64,000 nucleotides of DNA from contig JACJWN010000009.1 in the NCBI GenBank assembly GCA_020637165.1, forward strand, positions 169,318-233,317, written 5' to 3'. Source of the stretch: Mycolicibacterium sp. Lineage in GTDB: Bacteria; Actinomycetota; Actinomycetes; Mycobacteriales; Mycobacteriaceae. Of this stretch, positions 39,271 through 50,872 are shown one piece after another (within the stretch, counting starts at the first letter, position 1; each line of letters starts with the position of its first letter). The notes under the pieces are model-generated. The model saw only the letters and a list, made by a program, of their open reading frames with translations, was not told the origin of the DNA and searched no databases. The translations under genes and the position numbers were made by a program.

Positions 39271-39459
39271 CGGGTGCATATTGCCATCGATCCTGCCCAC
39301 GGCCTACAGCAATCCACGCCAGTCGCCGAAGAGTTTCCAGGTCAGCGAATCCGGCCCCTGGCGAGACGGTGCTTCCGTATCCGCCGCGCCAGGCGCAGCG
39401 GAATCTGCATCGGCGCTCAACCGATCCTCGAGACTCAACCGCGTCACTACATCCCGGGT
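39270..39459. other. No gene assigned between the oxygenase and the secreted protein
   Basis: Disrupted sequence; it may hold the 5' end of the oxygenase gene and its promoter, but nothing can be recognised with confidence. Confidence 0.4.
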
Positions 39460-39937
39460 AGTCAAGTTCGCTGGAGCACGTCGGACAGGTTGCAGATCTG
39501 CTGACAGTTGTCGAAGTACTGCTCGCATGCCGGAGCCGCCGACCTCAGTGGCCTTCGCGTGATTGGTGCTGATACTGCAGGACGCCTTGTCCTGGGTCGG
39601 CGGCTTCCTTGCCGATCGGGGTCATCGCCGAGTAACCCGGGTGGCCGGCCGTCTTGGTGTCGTTGCAGTTCAGATCGACGTAGAGACCGCCTCGGTAGTT
39701 GCCACTCGAGTCGTTGTAGCTTCCCGAACGCGACCCGGTGATGATGCACTGGGAGGTGGGTAGGTAACTGCCCACACGGCTGGCGATGACGGGGTTGGCG
39801 CCGTAATACTCAGCTGCCTTCTCGTAAGTCAGACCGACATACTCGTTGATCGCACCGGCCGAGCCCGAGCCGAACAGAGCCACGGCCGCGGCGGCGCCGG
39901 CTACGGCGCCCACACCACGGACCAGGGTTTTCTTCAC
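39460..39937 (-). CDS. Small secreted cysteine-containing protein; C-terminus frameshifted
   Basis: ATG 39937 starts MKKTLVRGVGAVAGAAAAVALFGSGSAGA, a clear signal peptide (cleavage near residue 29). The mature part begins INEYVGLTYEKAAEYYGANPVIASRVGSYLPTSQCIITGSR and carries YVDLNCNDTKTAGHPGYSAM. The uninterrupted frame stops at 39545, but another frame continues with ACEQYFDNCQQICNLSDVLQRT and a stop at 39460, giving paired cysteines. So an indel near 39.55 kb, the edge of the damaged block, has cut the true C-terminus. The family is a mycobacterial exported protein of unknown role. Confidence 0.75.
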
Positions 39938-40036
39938 CGCTGTTTACCTCCGCGCATCAATCCGACTCGACACCGAATATACCGTCGTTCCGCGACCGGC
40001 GCAGCAGCGATCGACATGCCGCGAGACCGCCGGAAC

Positions 40037-40066
40037 TTGAATGTCACCGACAGACACAGATATATT
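40037..40066 (+). promoter_or_regulatory. Promoter of desA1
   Basis: TTGAAT (40037-40042), 18-bp spacer, TATATT (40061-40066), about 35 bp before the desA1 start, which has GGAGG at 40093-40097. Confidence 0.6.
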
Positions 40067-40101
40067 GATGCAACCACGAGGTACAGATAACCGGAGGACC
40101 G

Positions 40102-41095
40102 ATGTCCCAAGAGTTCACCAACGTCGAATTGCTGCGCGAGCTCGAGCCCGTCGCCGAGAAGCTGATCAACCGGCACATGTCGATGTTCAAGGAGTGGAAC
40201 CCGCACGACTACATCCCCTGGAAAGAGGGCAAGAACTACTACGCCCTCGGCGGCCAGGACTGGGATCCCGACCAGGCCAAGCTCTCCGAGGTGGCCCGCA
40301 CGGCCCTGGTGCAGAACCTGCTCACCGAGGACAACCTGCCCGCCTACCATCGCGAGATCGCGATGAACTTCTCGATGGACGGCCCCTGGGGCTACTGGGT
40401 CAACCGCTGGACCGCTGAGGAGAATCGCCACGGCATCTCCATCCGCGACTATCTCGTGGTTACCCGCAATTGTGACCCCATCGAGCTCGAAGAGCTGCGC
40501 GTGGAGCAGATGACCCGCGGTTTCTCGCCGGGCCAGAACCAGCAGGGCGACCTGTTCGCCGACACCCTGTTCGACTCGGTCATGTACGTCAGCTTCCAGG
40601 AGCTGGCCACCCGCGTCTCGCACCGCAACACCGGCAAGGCGTGCAATGACCCGGTCGCCGAGCAGTTGCTGGCCCGGATCTCCAACGACGAGAACCTGCA
40701 CATGATCTTCTACCGCGACGTCAGCGCCGCCGGCCTGGACATCGCCCCCAACATGGCGATCCAGTCCGTCTACCGGATCCTGAAGAACTTCAAGATGCCC
40801 GGTTTCACCGTTCCGGAGTTCCGCCGCAAGGCCGTCACGATCGCCATGGGCGGGGTCTACGACCCGCGGATCCACCTCGAAGACGTGGTGATGCCGGTTT
40901 TGAAGAAGTGGCGGATCTTCGAGCGCGACGACTTCAGCGGCGAGGGAGCCCGGCTGCGCGACGAACTCGGCAAGCTCATCGAAAGGGCTCAGGGCCTACG
41001 TCAAGTTCGAGGAAGCCAGGAACGCAAAGCTGGACCGTGACGCCAAAGCTCGCCGAAAGCGCGCCGCCAAGGCCGCTTTGGCGGGCAGCCCACAT
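40102..41095 (+). CDS. desA1: Acyl-[ACP] desaturase DesA1; C-terminal end frameshifted
   Basis: Diiron ferritin-fold acyl-ACP desaturase acting in mycolate/unsaturated fatty-acid synthesis; essential in mycobacteria studied. Metal ligands visible in LTEDNLPAYHREI, RWTAEENRHGISI (E-x2-H), SFQELATRVSHRN and ISNDENLHMIFYRDV (E-x2-H). Frame is intact to about residue 293 (LGKLIERA), then shifts near 40985: as given it ends GLRQVRGSQERKAGP at 41040, while the other frame reads AYVKFEEARNAKLDRDAKARRKRAAKAALAG, the expected tail. A one-base error or mutation at the edge of the second damaged block. Confidence 0.9.
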
Positions 41096-41113
41096 AGTCG
41101 CCTCGGCTCCAGG

Positions 41114-42239
41114 GTATCAACCGGGCTGCGTATCGGGTCGCTGACCCTGCGCAGCCCGGTTGTGTTGGCGCCATGGCCGGGGGTAGGCCAACGTCGCTTT
41201 CCGGACCCTGTGCCGAGGAGCTCAGACTGGCGGGCAGGCTTTGCGTCAGCCCGGCCTGTACGTATGCGAGATAGTCTGCGCAGGCACTGGTGGAGCGCCG
41301 CGGTCACCATGCGCTGACCTTCGGCCCTGATGAGTCGCCCCGCTCGCTGCAGCTCTACACCGTCGACCAGGAGACCACCTACGCCGCAGCGAGGATGATC
41401 GTCGAGGAGGATCTCGCCGATCACATCGACATGAACTTCAATTGCGGTGCCCAAGGTCACCCGACGCGGGGTGGGTAGCACTGCCTAAACGCCGGCTCTT
41501 CGGCCAGATCGTAGCGGCAGCGGTGCGGAGCCACCGAAGGCACGGATCCCGTGACGGTGATTCAGGTCGCGCATCGACGACGTCCACCACACCACCTCGA
41601 CGCAGGACGCATCGCGCCGAGCAGGAGGGGTGCGGCCCGTGGCGCTGCGCGGATGCCGATCAGCGCTACTCGAGGTCGGCCGACTGGAGCCGGATAGCCG
41701 AGCTTCAAAGAGGCCGTCACGGGGATCCCGGTGCTGGGCAACGGCGACGCATCTTCCTTATAGGCGCCGACGCCAGGGGCGATGATGGCACGAACCGGTT
41801 GCGACGGTGTCGTCATCGGACGCGGCTGCCTGGGCCAGCCCTGGTTGTTCGCCGAGTTGTCCGCGGAATTCAGCGGCACCCGGGCACCAGCCCCGCCCAG
41901 CCTGGGCAGGTCGCCGACATCATCCCGCCGGCACGGCGCCCCTGCTGAGCGACCATTTCAGCGAGGACAAGGGCATGCGCGACATCCGCAAGCACATCGC
42001 CCTGGTACCTGCACGGTTTCCAGCGGACCCGATCTACGGCGCGCGCTGGCCCTGGTCACCACCCGGGCGAACTCGACCGCCTGCTCGACCAACTCGACCG
42101 ACATCCCGACTTTCCGCCGCGGGATGGGGCCCGCGAAGGGCGCCTGGGCTCGGCGGCCTCGGTCGCGCCCCTGCCCTTTAGAAGGCTGGCTGGACGACCC
42201 TGACGACTGTGCGGTGCGCCGTTCAGCGCCGACGTGATG
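41114..42239 (+). pseudogene. dus: tRNA-dihydrouridine synthase (Dus), frame disrupted
   Basis: Starts STGLRIGSLTLRSPVVLAP (FMN-binding N-terminus) and continues in shifting frames: GLYVCEMV-like, SPRSLQLYTVDQETTYAAARMIVEEDLADHIDMNFNCG, KRRLFGQIVAAAVR, QRYS...ADWSRIAEL, GIPVLGNGD, MMARTGCDGVVIGRGCLGQPWLFAEL, HFSEDKGMRDIRKHIA, LRRALALVTT, EGWLDDPDDC. Order and spacing are those of a whole Dus of ~380 residues directly after desA1, as in Rv0823c. More than ten indels. The enzyme reduces uridines in tRNA. Confidence 0.85.
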
Positions 42240-42402
42240 AATTCAGGGGGCTGAACCGTAGGGGCCCGAACCTAAAAGTGCTCTCAGGTTCAATCGGTAC
42301 GATCCCCTATGTCGCGGACCCATTGTCCGCCTGCGATCGCTGTGCCGGGGCTCGCAGATCGGTGGCCACGCGACTTCCAGTTGACTCCAGGCTGGCTGGA
42401 TC

Positions 42403-44386
42403 ATGGTGACGGCAGACGCCCTCCGACCGGGCGGCGGCACCAAAGGCAGGTCGGCCGCGCCAGCCACGCCGGTCTCAGGCAATCACACCGAGGGTGTCGC
42501 CGTCGCCGACCTTATCGCCAAGATCGCGGCGATCAGGGCATCAACCCCAGAAACCAAACGCGGCGTCAGGGTCCACTTACGCCGCGGATGATCTCACCCG
42601 TGCCTCCCGCCAGGCCTCCCGCCGGGCCCGCCGGAGCTCTTCCTGCCAGCGCCCGCCTCGGCTGAGATCCCGACCTCGAGGCGCTGGCCCGCTCGCAGCG
42701 TCATTGGCCGCCCGATCACATCCGTTCCCGCCACCCAGGACGCCGCGTACCCAGGAGGCGGCGTCGGCGCCGCCCGGCCTGTTCGCCAGTCGTACGGCCG
42801 CCGCGCTCATCGCGATGTGCGCTGGCGCTCACCGGTACTTACCGCCTGGCAGTGGCAGTCCGCCAAGAACAAACTGCTCAACACGATCGCCGCCCTGGAC
42901 CCGAACTCCAGCGGTATCCGTATTGGCGCCCAGACCAGCGACCCGAGAACACCCTGATCGTGGGGTCGACAGCCGGATCGGCGCAGATGCCGAGATGGGG
43001 CCAGCACTTCGACATCAGTCGAGGCGCCCAGGCGGACACCATCATGCTGGTCAACATCCCGGCCAACCAGAGAGCAACGGAAGTGGTAGCGTTGTATCAT
43101 TCCCGCGATCTGGCCCATCGCGATGAACTGCCAGGCCTGGAACCCCGAGACCGGCGGCCAGTACAGCCAGTCTGTAACCAAGAACAACGACGAGTGGAGC
43201 GACAACAGGCGCCCTGCTGCGCAAGCGCTCAATTCGCCTATGCGCTCAGCGGCCCAAGTGATACCTCCTGGTAAATTGATCCGAAACTTTCCGGCCTGGC
43301 CATCAAAGCGGCGGTTCATCGCGGTTGATTTCAGCAGGTTCTCAAGATGGTCGACACCGCCGTCAGCTTAGGGTGGAGGTAATGCAATTTTCCACTCCAC
43401 TGAGACGCCGAACTGGGTACCGTGCTCCGCCAGGCGGGGCATCAGAAAAAACTCGACGGCCATACCGCCTGAACTACGTTGGCGCCCGGTCTGTACACTG
43501 AGGACAATGGGGATTACGGCGCATCAAGCACAACAACTGTTTTATCTCAACTGCTCAGATCGATGATCTCCTCGGACACCCTGTTCGACCTCGGCCAGCT
43601 CAACGACGTAGTCAACACCTTTATCGAGACAGCTCCGTCGACCGCATCCAGACCCGTGACCTCGTCTGGCTGGGGCAGTCGCTGCAGGCATCAACGCTGG
43701 CGGATCACCCCAATGACCATTCGACCACGGGCATCGCCGACGACGAGGGCAATGAGTGCCCACCGAGGACGTGCGGAGCGCTGTTCGACGCGATCATCGA
43801 CGTGACAACCGCTTCCGGTGAGAATGACCAGAACAGGACCGTGAGCCCCTCACCGTGGCGACGAAGGCGCCGACGCCACCCCCCACCAGCACGACGGCGG
43901 ACTCCTATGCCGACGACATGGCCTCCGGTGGCCGCCGGGGAGATAGCCGCTGAGACGACCGCGACCAAAGGGTAGTCCAGGCCGTCGCCGCGGATCCCCA
44001 CCGACGTCACGGTGCAGGTTCCCAACCCGACCGAGCAAGCCAGCCTGGCCTGGCAGCCACCAGGAATTCAGACCTATCGGTTCGATGTTCGCGACCCCGA
44101 CTACTACTCGAGTAGGCCCCGTCTCCGGCCACCGTCTACTACTCGCTGGGCAACGAGCAGGCCGCCGCCACCGTGGCTGCCGCTGCCGGGTGCCCGGATC
44201 AGCGAGCGGATCGGTCTCGGCGAACTGGTGGAGGTAATTGTCAGCGAGAGTTCACCACCGATACGGTAATCACAGGCCAGCGGAACCGCTCTGAGCGTGG
44301 ACGTCATCTACACCGGCACCAGCACGCCCACCCAGCTCCCCATCAGGCCTGACTGTCACCAACGGCGCCGACATCAGCTGCAGTAG
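42403..44386 (+). pseudogene. LytR-CpsA-Psr (LCP) family cell-wall ligase with LytR_C domain, frame disrupted
   Basis: Recoverable parts in order: cytosolic N-terminus (VADLIAKIAAIRASTPETKRGVRV), LCP domain pieces (AQTSDPR, SRGAQADTIMLVNIPANQR, SRDLAI, YSQSVTKNNDE, IKRFIAVDFS, GHQKLDGHTA, EDNGDYG, ISSDTLFDLGQLNDVVNTFI), a Thr/Pro/Ala-rich linker (KAPTPPPTSTTADSYADDMASGG) and a C-terminal LytR_C domain (YYSLGNEQAAATVAAA, LSVDVIYTGTSTPTQLP). Matches Rv0822c in place and design; LCP proteins attach arabinogalactan to peptidoglycan. Many indels. Confidence 0.75.
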
Positions 44387-44451
44387 CCGGGTTCACCGTC
44401 CGTTCAGGTCGCGCATTTCCGTGGTCGCCGACCGGCCAGTAAGCTGGGGCG

Positions 44452-45110
44452 ATGCGGACAGCCTATCACGAGCAGCTCGATGCGCTGAACAACCAGCTGG
44501 CAGAGATGTGCCGGATGGCCAGCGTAACGATGGAACGCGCCGCAGGGGCACTACTGAGCCGACCTGCTGCTGGCCGAACGAGTGATCGGCGACCACGAGA
44601 ATATCTCGGCAACCAGCGCCCGTGCCGGGGAACCGCCTTCGTCCTGCTTGCACTACAGGCGCCGGTGGCGGCGACCGCCACGGGCGATCGTCAGTTCGAT
44701 CCAGATCGTCGCCGACGTCGAGCGAATGGGGGCGCTCGCCCTGCGTCGCCAAGATCGCCCACGTCGCCGCCATCCCCATGTCGCCCGAGGAAGTCAGCGG
44801 CTACTTCGCCGAAATACCGGGCGAGTGTGGCCGTCAGGATGGCCGACAGCCTTGCGCGAGTGCTGCTCTCCCGGGATCCGGACAAGCCCGCCGGATCCGC
44901 GAAGAGGATGACGCGATGGACGCCTGCATCGGCATCTGTTCCAGCGTGATGGACCGGGAGTGGAAACACGGCGTTGCCGCCGCGGTCGACGTGACCCTGC
45001 TGGGACGGTTCTACGAGCGGTTCGCCGACCACGCCGTGGAGATCTCCCGGCGGGTGATCTTTCATGTGACCGGGCAACTGCCGGCCGAGGAAGAGATCGC
45101 CACCTACTGA
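44452..45110 (+). pseudogene. phoU: Phosphate-transport regulator PhoU (PhoY2-like), frame disrupted
   Basis: Begins MRTAYHEQLDALNNQLAEMCRMASVTMERAAGALL, continues VIGDHENI, FVLLALQAPVA, VSSIQIVADVERMGALALR (PhoU metal-binding motif E-x3-D-type), VRMADSLA..LLSRDPDKPA, EDDAMDA, and ends intact with VDVTLLGRFYERFADHAVEISRRVIFHVTGQLPAEEEIATY. Length fits ~218 residues. Convergent with pstB. PhoU links the Pst transporter to the SenX3-RegX3 phosphate response. Confidence 0.85.
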
Positions 45111-45133
45111 GCGGGACCAGCCTTAGGCGGCGT

Positions 45134-45901
45134 TCAGCCGGAGCCGGAGATGTAATCCTCGGTGGCTTTCTGGCTCGGGTTGGAGAAGATCTTGCCGGTG
45201 TCGTCGACCTCCACGAGCCGCCCCGGCTTTCCGGCCGCCTCCAGATTGAAGAAGGCCGTCTGATCGCTGACGCGGGCAGCCTGCTGCATGTTGTGGGTCA
45301 CGATCACAATGGTGTAGTCGCCTTTGAGTTCGGCGATCAGGTCTTCGATGGCCAGCGTCGATATCGGGTCCAGTGCCGAGCAGGGTTCGTCCATCAGCAG
45401 CACGTCGGGCTGCACGGCGATGGCCCGGGCGATGCACAACCGTTGCTGCTGGCCACCGGAGAGACCACCGCCGGGTTTGTCCAGACGATCCTTGACCTCG
45501 TTCCACAGGTTGGCCGACCGCAGTGACTTCTCCGCGGTCTGTTCAGAGTTCGTCGCGGTTTCCGAACCTGCAGTCAGGCCAGCGATGACGTTGCTCCCTT
45601 GATCGACATGGCGGTCCGGGAGATTCGGACTGGAACGCACCAGCCGATGGTCTTTCGGACTCTGGATCCACCCCGGACCCGTAGACGTCTTCCCCATCGA
45701 GCAGAATAGAGCCCTCCACTCGCCCGCCCGCGGGATCACTTCAGCGCTGGTTGAGGTCACCTGGCACCGTCGACTTACCGCAGCCGACAGCCCGATAGAG
45801 CCGTGACGCTGCAGAGGCGGCACGGCTTTGACGACCGTCAGCCTGACGTGAAACGCGCCGTAATGAATGTTGACGTCTTTGAGATCTAACCGCCCAGCCA
45901 C
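45134..45901 (-). pseudogene. pstB: Phosphate ABC transporter ATP-binding protein PstB, frame disrupted
   Basis: C-terminal two thirds intact: [67 protein letters not shown] and [27 protein letters not shown], i.e. ABC signature, Walker B, H-loop. N-terminus [18 protein letters not shown] then frame loss through the Walker A segment. In the sequence as given the frame is joined to the end of pstA. Last gene of pstS-C-A-B. Confidence 0.88.
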
Positions 45902-45917
45902 GGCGCGCTCCTCAATC

Positions 45918-46826
45918 CTAGGCGGATTCCGGGTGAGGTACTTGTTGACGAACGCCGCTGCGATATAGAGCGCCGCGACGAGCAATATCAGCGTCAAAGG
46001 CGGCCCCCACACCCGAAGCCGCGGCGGCTTCCGGGTTAGTCAACTCAGTGTAGATGGTGCAGCAACGCGACGCCATGTTGCCCGTTGAAGGGGTCATGAT
46101 TGATCAGAGGCAGGCGTAGCCGACGAGATGCGCCGGTGCCGTCTCGCCCCGCGGCCCTTGCCAGCGCGAGGAGCACCGCTGATCATGCTGCCCGGCAGCG
46201 CGGTCGGCACCACGATTCCGCGCGATCGTACTTCCTTCCGGAACGCCGGTGCGTAGGACGCCCTCGCTGACTCATCAGGAACGAGTTTGAGCATCTCCTC
46301 GGTGTGCGCACGACCACCAGAACATCCTTAATCCAGCGCCAGCGCCACTGCGAAGGCACTCTGCAGAAACCCAGCGTCGCGATCCGCAGGGCGAAGATGA
46401 ACAGCGCCGCCACGATGGAGAGGACATGGCGAGGATGTCAACCATGAAAGGTAAAACGGCCGGGCGAATCGGCCGGTTCCGTATACTCGACCGAGATAGA
46501 TCGCCGCCATCACCCGAGGAACCGAGACCAAAGCCGCGGCGATCGCGGCTTGGACGATCGTCCCGTAGATCGCGTGGTAGACGCCGCCAGCCCATCTGAT
46601 CAGGCGCTTTACCGGCCAGCGACCGGTTCCGCAGGAAGCACTGAGGACTGACCGCGCCAGGCTTCTGCTCGATGACCGTGTAGAGCACCCACACCAGAAC
46701 CATCGCGATCACGAAGAGGTCGCGGGCTGGATCATCGCGATCCTGTCGCCCAGCGGCTCTACGGCGGGCGCTCGTCGGATGGAAGGTCGGACCCTTGACC
46801 GGCAGCTGCAACGGATCGGTCGTCAT
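45918..46826 (-). pseudogene. pstA: Phosphate ABC transporter permease PstA, frame disrupted
   Basis: ATG 46826 starts MTTDPLQLPVKGPTFHPTSARRR; later pieces include a hydrophobic VLVWVLYTVI, AAIAAALVSVP-like helix around 46.5 kb, ALFIFALRIATLGF, VVVPTALPGSMISG (permease EAA-like loop) and the C-terminal helix [24 protein letters not shown]. Expected six transmembrane helices. Lies between pstC and pstB. Confidence 0.75.
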
Positions 46827-46831
46827 CTCCG

Positions 46832-47789
46832 CTAACCCTTCCCCCGGCAGCGGCGCGGGCGAAGCCGCGTTCGATGAACGTCAGAATGAACAGGACGAAG
46901 CCGGCCGCGATGAGCCCCGGTCAGGAAGCGATTTGAATTCCGCGGCCGCTGGGGTGATCTTCGACGCGAAGAGGTGTAGCCGCAAATCGAACAACGACCA
47001 GTGCCCGGCAGGCGGCGGCACGCAGGATGATCAGGACCGCCACCGTCTCACCCAGGGCTCGCCCAGTCCGACATCGATCCGCGATCATCGCTGCGTCCGG
47101 GGTACCGTCATCGGTTGACTTCCCATTTTCCATTGCCCAGTGCCTGCTGCCTCGACGTGCCCTCGCGGGGTGAGGCTGAAAACCTCGCGCGTGACCGGTG
47201 ATGTCGCCAGGATCATCACCGCCAGGACGACTCCCGCGGTGAAGATGGTCCCGCCGCCGGCCAGCGAGACGTTGCCATCGGCGAACAGAAGAACCAGCCG
47301 AGGTGGTCGTTGAGGAATCGGGCGACCGGTTTCCCAATCAGGGAGCGCCAGCGCGAAAATGCCCACAGGCCGAACACAATGGACGGCACGGCAATGGCAG
47401 CGGATCGACGAGGACGGCGAACGAAGCAGCCGCGCGCGGGGCGCGTGAATTGGTCAGGAACGTGGCGTGCCGATGGCGATGGGCGCGCGATCAGCAGGCG
47501 AACTGCCAGGCTGGGGACGGTGACCTGGGTGCTCGGCGACCCCAGACCGCAGGTTCGACTCGTAATCGTGCTGGACGCTCCGAGCTGGTGAGGAAATTCG
47601 CCTTATCCGCCTGTAGTGATGGCACCGCGCACCCGGACGATGAGGAACAGCCGCCGTAGGCGATGGCGGCGATGATGGTCCCCCGGCGGCGACCGGGCAG
47701 CTGAACCCGAAAGATCCTGTCGCCATCCGGCGCGCCAGTGCGAGCTTCCCGCTGCTTGCACGACGATTGGGACGACGTGGAATTGTCAC
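46832..47789 (-). pseudogene. pstC: Phosphate ABC transporter permease PstC, frame disrupted
   Basis: GTG 47789 (TIPRRPN..ASGKLA), then pieces of membrane helices (RFSCPVAAG), RAPIAIGT, IFALALPDW, TIFTAGVVLAVMILATSPVTREVFSLTP and the conserved permease loop near 47.05 kb. Followed closely by pstA. Many indels; identity rests on order and these stretches. Confidence 0.72.
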
Positions 47790-47856
47790 ACGGACTCCGT
47801 CCTCGAAACAGGTCCGCACGGAAGCCGATTCGGAATTTGATCGTCTGGGCTACCGA

Positions 47857-48960
47857 TCAGGTGATCGCGTCGATCGCGGTAGCGAGTTTGTATGAACGCG
47901 CATCCGGCACCGGGATGTAGCCGTTGTCGGGTCAGGCCCTTCTGCCTTGCCCAGCGCCGCGGTCAGAAACGCCCGGACCCGCAGGGGCGACGTCGGCCTC
48001 GGGTGTTTCAGGCAGACCAGCGAGTGGGTGGCGAGCATGATCAGGTAGGCACCAGGATCCGTGGGCTTGTAGAACGGGGGAGGTGTCGAGGACCAGATCG
48101 TTGCCCCGCACCAGCGATCTTCCACGTCGTCGATCGACTTGGCGGCGATTCCACCGACAGCGCAACAGGGTCTGGGCCGGCCGGGTGACGATGTCGGCAA
48201 CCGAGTCCTAGCTCTTGGCGAAGGACCACTTCGTTGTGGAGTGATGGACCGGGGTCGTCTTGATTGCCGCCGAGGTGCCCTCGTTACCCTTCGCTTCCCT
48301 CTCGCCGACGCCGCCGTTGAAGGTCTTGCCCGCGCCCGCCGCCCCATGCGCGTCAGGCGGCGGCCTCCAGGCTACTTCTGGAAGTTGTCGGTCGTACCGG
48401 ACTCATCGCTGCGGAAGATCACCGATCGGCTGGTCCGGAAGGCTCTTCCCGGATTCAGCGCGGCAGTTCGGGCGCGTTCGCTATTCGCAGCCGTTGAAAG
48501 ATCGCCGGCCGCGGTCGTCGTCAGCACGGGCCCTCGACATCCAGGGGGCGTTGTAGGTGATCGCGATGGGACCGGAGCACCATCGGCAGGTTCCACGCGT
48601 CCGGAATCGCCACAGCGAATTTTCTGGCCTTTCCACCTCACCCTTGTCCGCGTTCAGCGGCAGATCAGACCGCCCATGTCGGTTTGGCCGCCGACGATTC
48701 CGGATCCGGCACCGGATCCACTGGAGGTGTAGTTGAGGTGAAACCCGGGCAGGCCGCCTCGTAGGCGGTGACGGAAGCAGGTCATGGCGTTCCTTTCGGC
48801 TCGACGCACCGCTTCAGCCTTCGGGATTTCTTCCGCCGCAGTCACGCCGGCGCCGCCCCCTGACCGGCCGTAGGCGCGTTATTGTCGCCACCACACGCGG
48901 TCAGCGCGCCGCAATCAAAGGTCATCGTCGACGACCGCCTTGCCGAAAACCTCAAATCGA
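47857..48960 (-). pseudogene. pstS: Phosphate-binding lipoprotein PstS, frame disrupted
   Basis: Minus strand: lipobox region ALTACGGDNNAPTAGQGAAPA, mature start with LNYTSSGSGAGSGIVGGQTDMGG (phosphate-binding loop, usual N-Y-x-x-x-G-S-G-x-G), later ELGLGCR..., and a C-terminus that reads NGYIPVPDA....KLATAIDAIT in shifting frames. First gene of the pst cluster, downstream of mshD. Confidence 0.78.
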
Positions 48961-49138
48961 CCCTCTGATTACGCCCCAACCAACCTTCTGTCCTCGATGC
49001 ACGGCCTGAACGACGAAACATCCCGTGCGAAACATCCCACGTTCGGAGATTCCACCTGAAATACTCCGGTGGCCGCAGTATGCGCACCGGGTGGCCAGTT
49101 CAAGGGATACTCGGTTAACGGAGGTGAACAGCTTCGGT

Positions 49139-50041
49139 TCAGCGCGGCGCGTAAGACGTGTCCGGCGGCGACGGTGAAGCCCAGCCCTGATAGAGTCTTG
49201 ATCGCCCGCACGGTTGTCGGCTTCGACGTAGAGCATCACGCGGGGCTCCGCCAGCGTGCTGCGATCGGTCGGCCAGATGGTGCAATCCGGGGTCAGCGCG
49301 CCCCCAGTCCTACCCTGGGCGGCCGGGGTCCACCGCCAACGCGTAGACCTCTCCGGGTTGCCGTCAGGATGCACCTTGGTCAGTGGAAGCCCAACAGTTC
49401 ACCGGAGAGCTCATCGACCGCCGAAGCAATCAGCGGGATCAGACCCGGGGAGTTCGGCAGCAGTCAAAGAACGTCCCGGAGTGGTTCCAACCGCCCTGTT
49501 CCGGTGCCAGGAGAAGAGCCGCGTTGTTGACCGAGCACCCTCGGCGATATCATCGACACCACGTAGCTTCGGATCGAAATGCCTGCCAGGACAGTGAATT
49601 CGGAACTGCGCCACCGAGCGGTACCGCATCTGGATCGAATTCGCGCACCGGTCGCAATCAACGCGGCGGCCAGGGCTTTGTGACTGGTTCCGTGCGCCCA
49701 GAACCGCGCCTGCCCGTCGCGGCGTTCGGGCCGCACGCACGAGCAGCTCGCTCCGATGCCGCAGCGACGCGACTCCGGACACACCACCAGCTCGGCGGTC
49801 AGGCCGTCTCACCCGGGTGTCAGGTTGAAGGATGCCGGCTTGTGCGGAACCGTCCGGGATCTGTGACGAGCAGGTGCTCCGGTCTGTTCAGTGGAGAGTT
49901 CCCGGGCCAGTCGGCGCAGCACCTGCTCGCCCGCAGGGGCCACCCGTCCGCCAGTTGCGCGGCCGCGATCAGATCACGAACGCGTTGCTGCTCCGCCTCC
50001 GAGCCCTGCCAGCGCATCGCCGGCACCGGTCCAGCCGTCAC
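49139..50041 (-). pseudogene. mshD: Mycothiol synthase MshD, frame disrupted
   Basis: Tandem GNAT acetyltransferase making mycothiol, the actinobacterial thiol. Pieces from GTG 50041: [61 protein letters not shown]-region, then LYVEADNRAG, IKTLSGLGFTVAA and DTSYAPR-like end at 49139. Order and length fit Rv0819. Sits between glnR and pstS. Confidence 0.78.
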
Positions 50042-50800
50042 TGACCGAGCAGCGACGGCGACGCCCGACCTCGACGTCGTCGTCGACGGCGTCGGCCTCG
50101 ACCACCCCCTCCACCGCCCAGAACGCCCCGCATGGAACACGCACGGCGCCCACCGACGTTTGCGCTGCAGTGCCGATCAGCGCTTCGTACTCAGGGCCGG
50201 ATTTGGCCCATAACCTCCGGACGTGAACGTCGACGGTCCGGGTTCCACCGAAGAAGTCATGGCCCCAGACCTCCTGCAGCAGCTGCGCGGGTGGCTTTCC
50301 GCCCGGCGTGCTGAGCAGTACTTCAACCAACTCGAACTCTTATGTAGGTCAAATCCAGCGGGCATGCAGCCGCGCTGATGCGTCCGCCCTCGTCGATCAC
50401 CAGCTCGCCAGGCGGCCTTCCCGGCGCTCTCCTGGTTGACCAGCCCGCCGCGGCGGCCGACCAACAGCCGCAACCGGGCGTCGATCTCAGCCGGACCGGT
50501 TCCGGGAAGCAGAATCTCATCGATGCCCCGATCCGAAGCGTTCACGGCGACCAGACCGCCCTCGTTGACCGCAACCACCGGAACCAGGGGGCACCGGTGG
50601 TTCCCCAGCAATCGGCACAGCCCGCGCAGCAGCGCCAAGATCGGCACAGGCGTCGACGATCGCGATCCGGCCGAGCCAGCCTCCAGCAGCAAGGCGACCT
50701 CGGTCGGCGCCGCGCACACACTATGAGCGAGCAGCGCCAGCAGGGGGCAGCACCGACTCAGGTTGGGGGTCGGCGGTGAGGAAGCAACGGGTCCAACGAA
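50042..50800 (-). pseudogene. glnR: OmpR-family response regulator GlnR-like, frame disrupted
   Basis: Receiver-like N-terminus pieces (PLLALLAHSVCAAPTEVALLLEAGSA, RGLCRLLGN, VPVVAV.NEGGLVAVNA, IDEILLPGTGPAEIDARLRLLVGRRGG), LGELVIDEGG, and a winged-helix DNA-binding domain almost intact at the end ([41 protein letters not shown]). Orphan GlnR-type regulator of nitrogen metabolism genes, Rv0818 position. Several indels; start approximate. Confidence 0.82.
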
Positions 50801-50872
50801 CTCTCCCGGTTTACGCTGTCGCAACCCCGACCTGCTCTCGACGATCCGAGCGGGCACGTACGGTAGGCGAAA

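Noticed and set aside
45134-46012. Apparent PstA-PstB fusion protein
   Set aside because: Created by indels: the pstA C-terminal helix runs on into the pstB start in a shifted frame; normal stop and start signals are readable near 45.9 kb.
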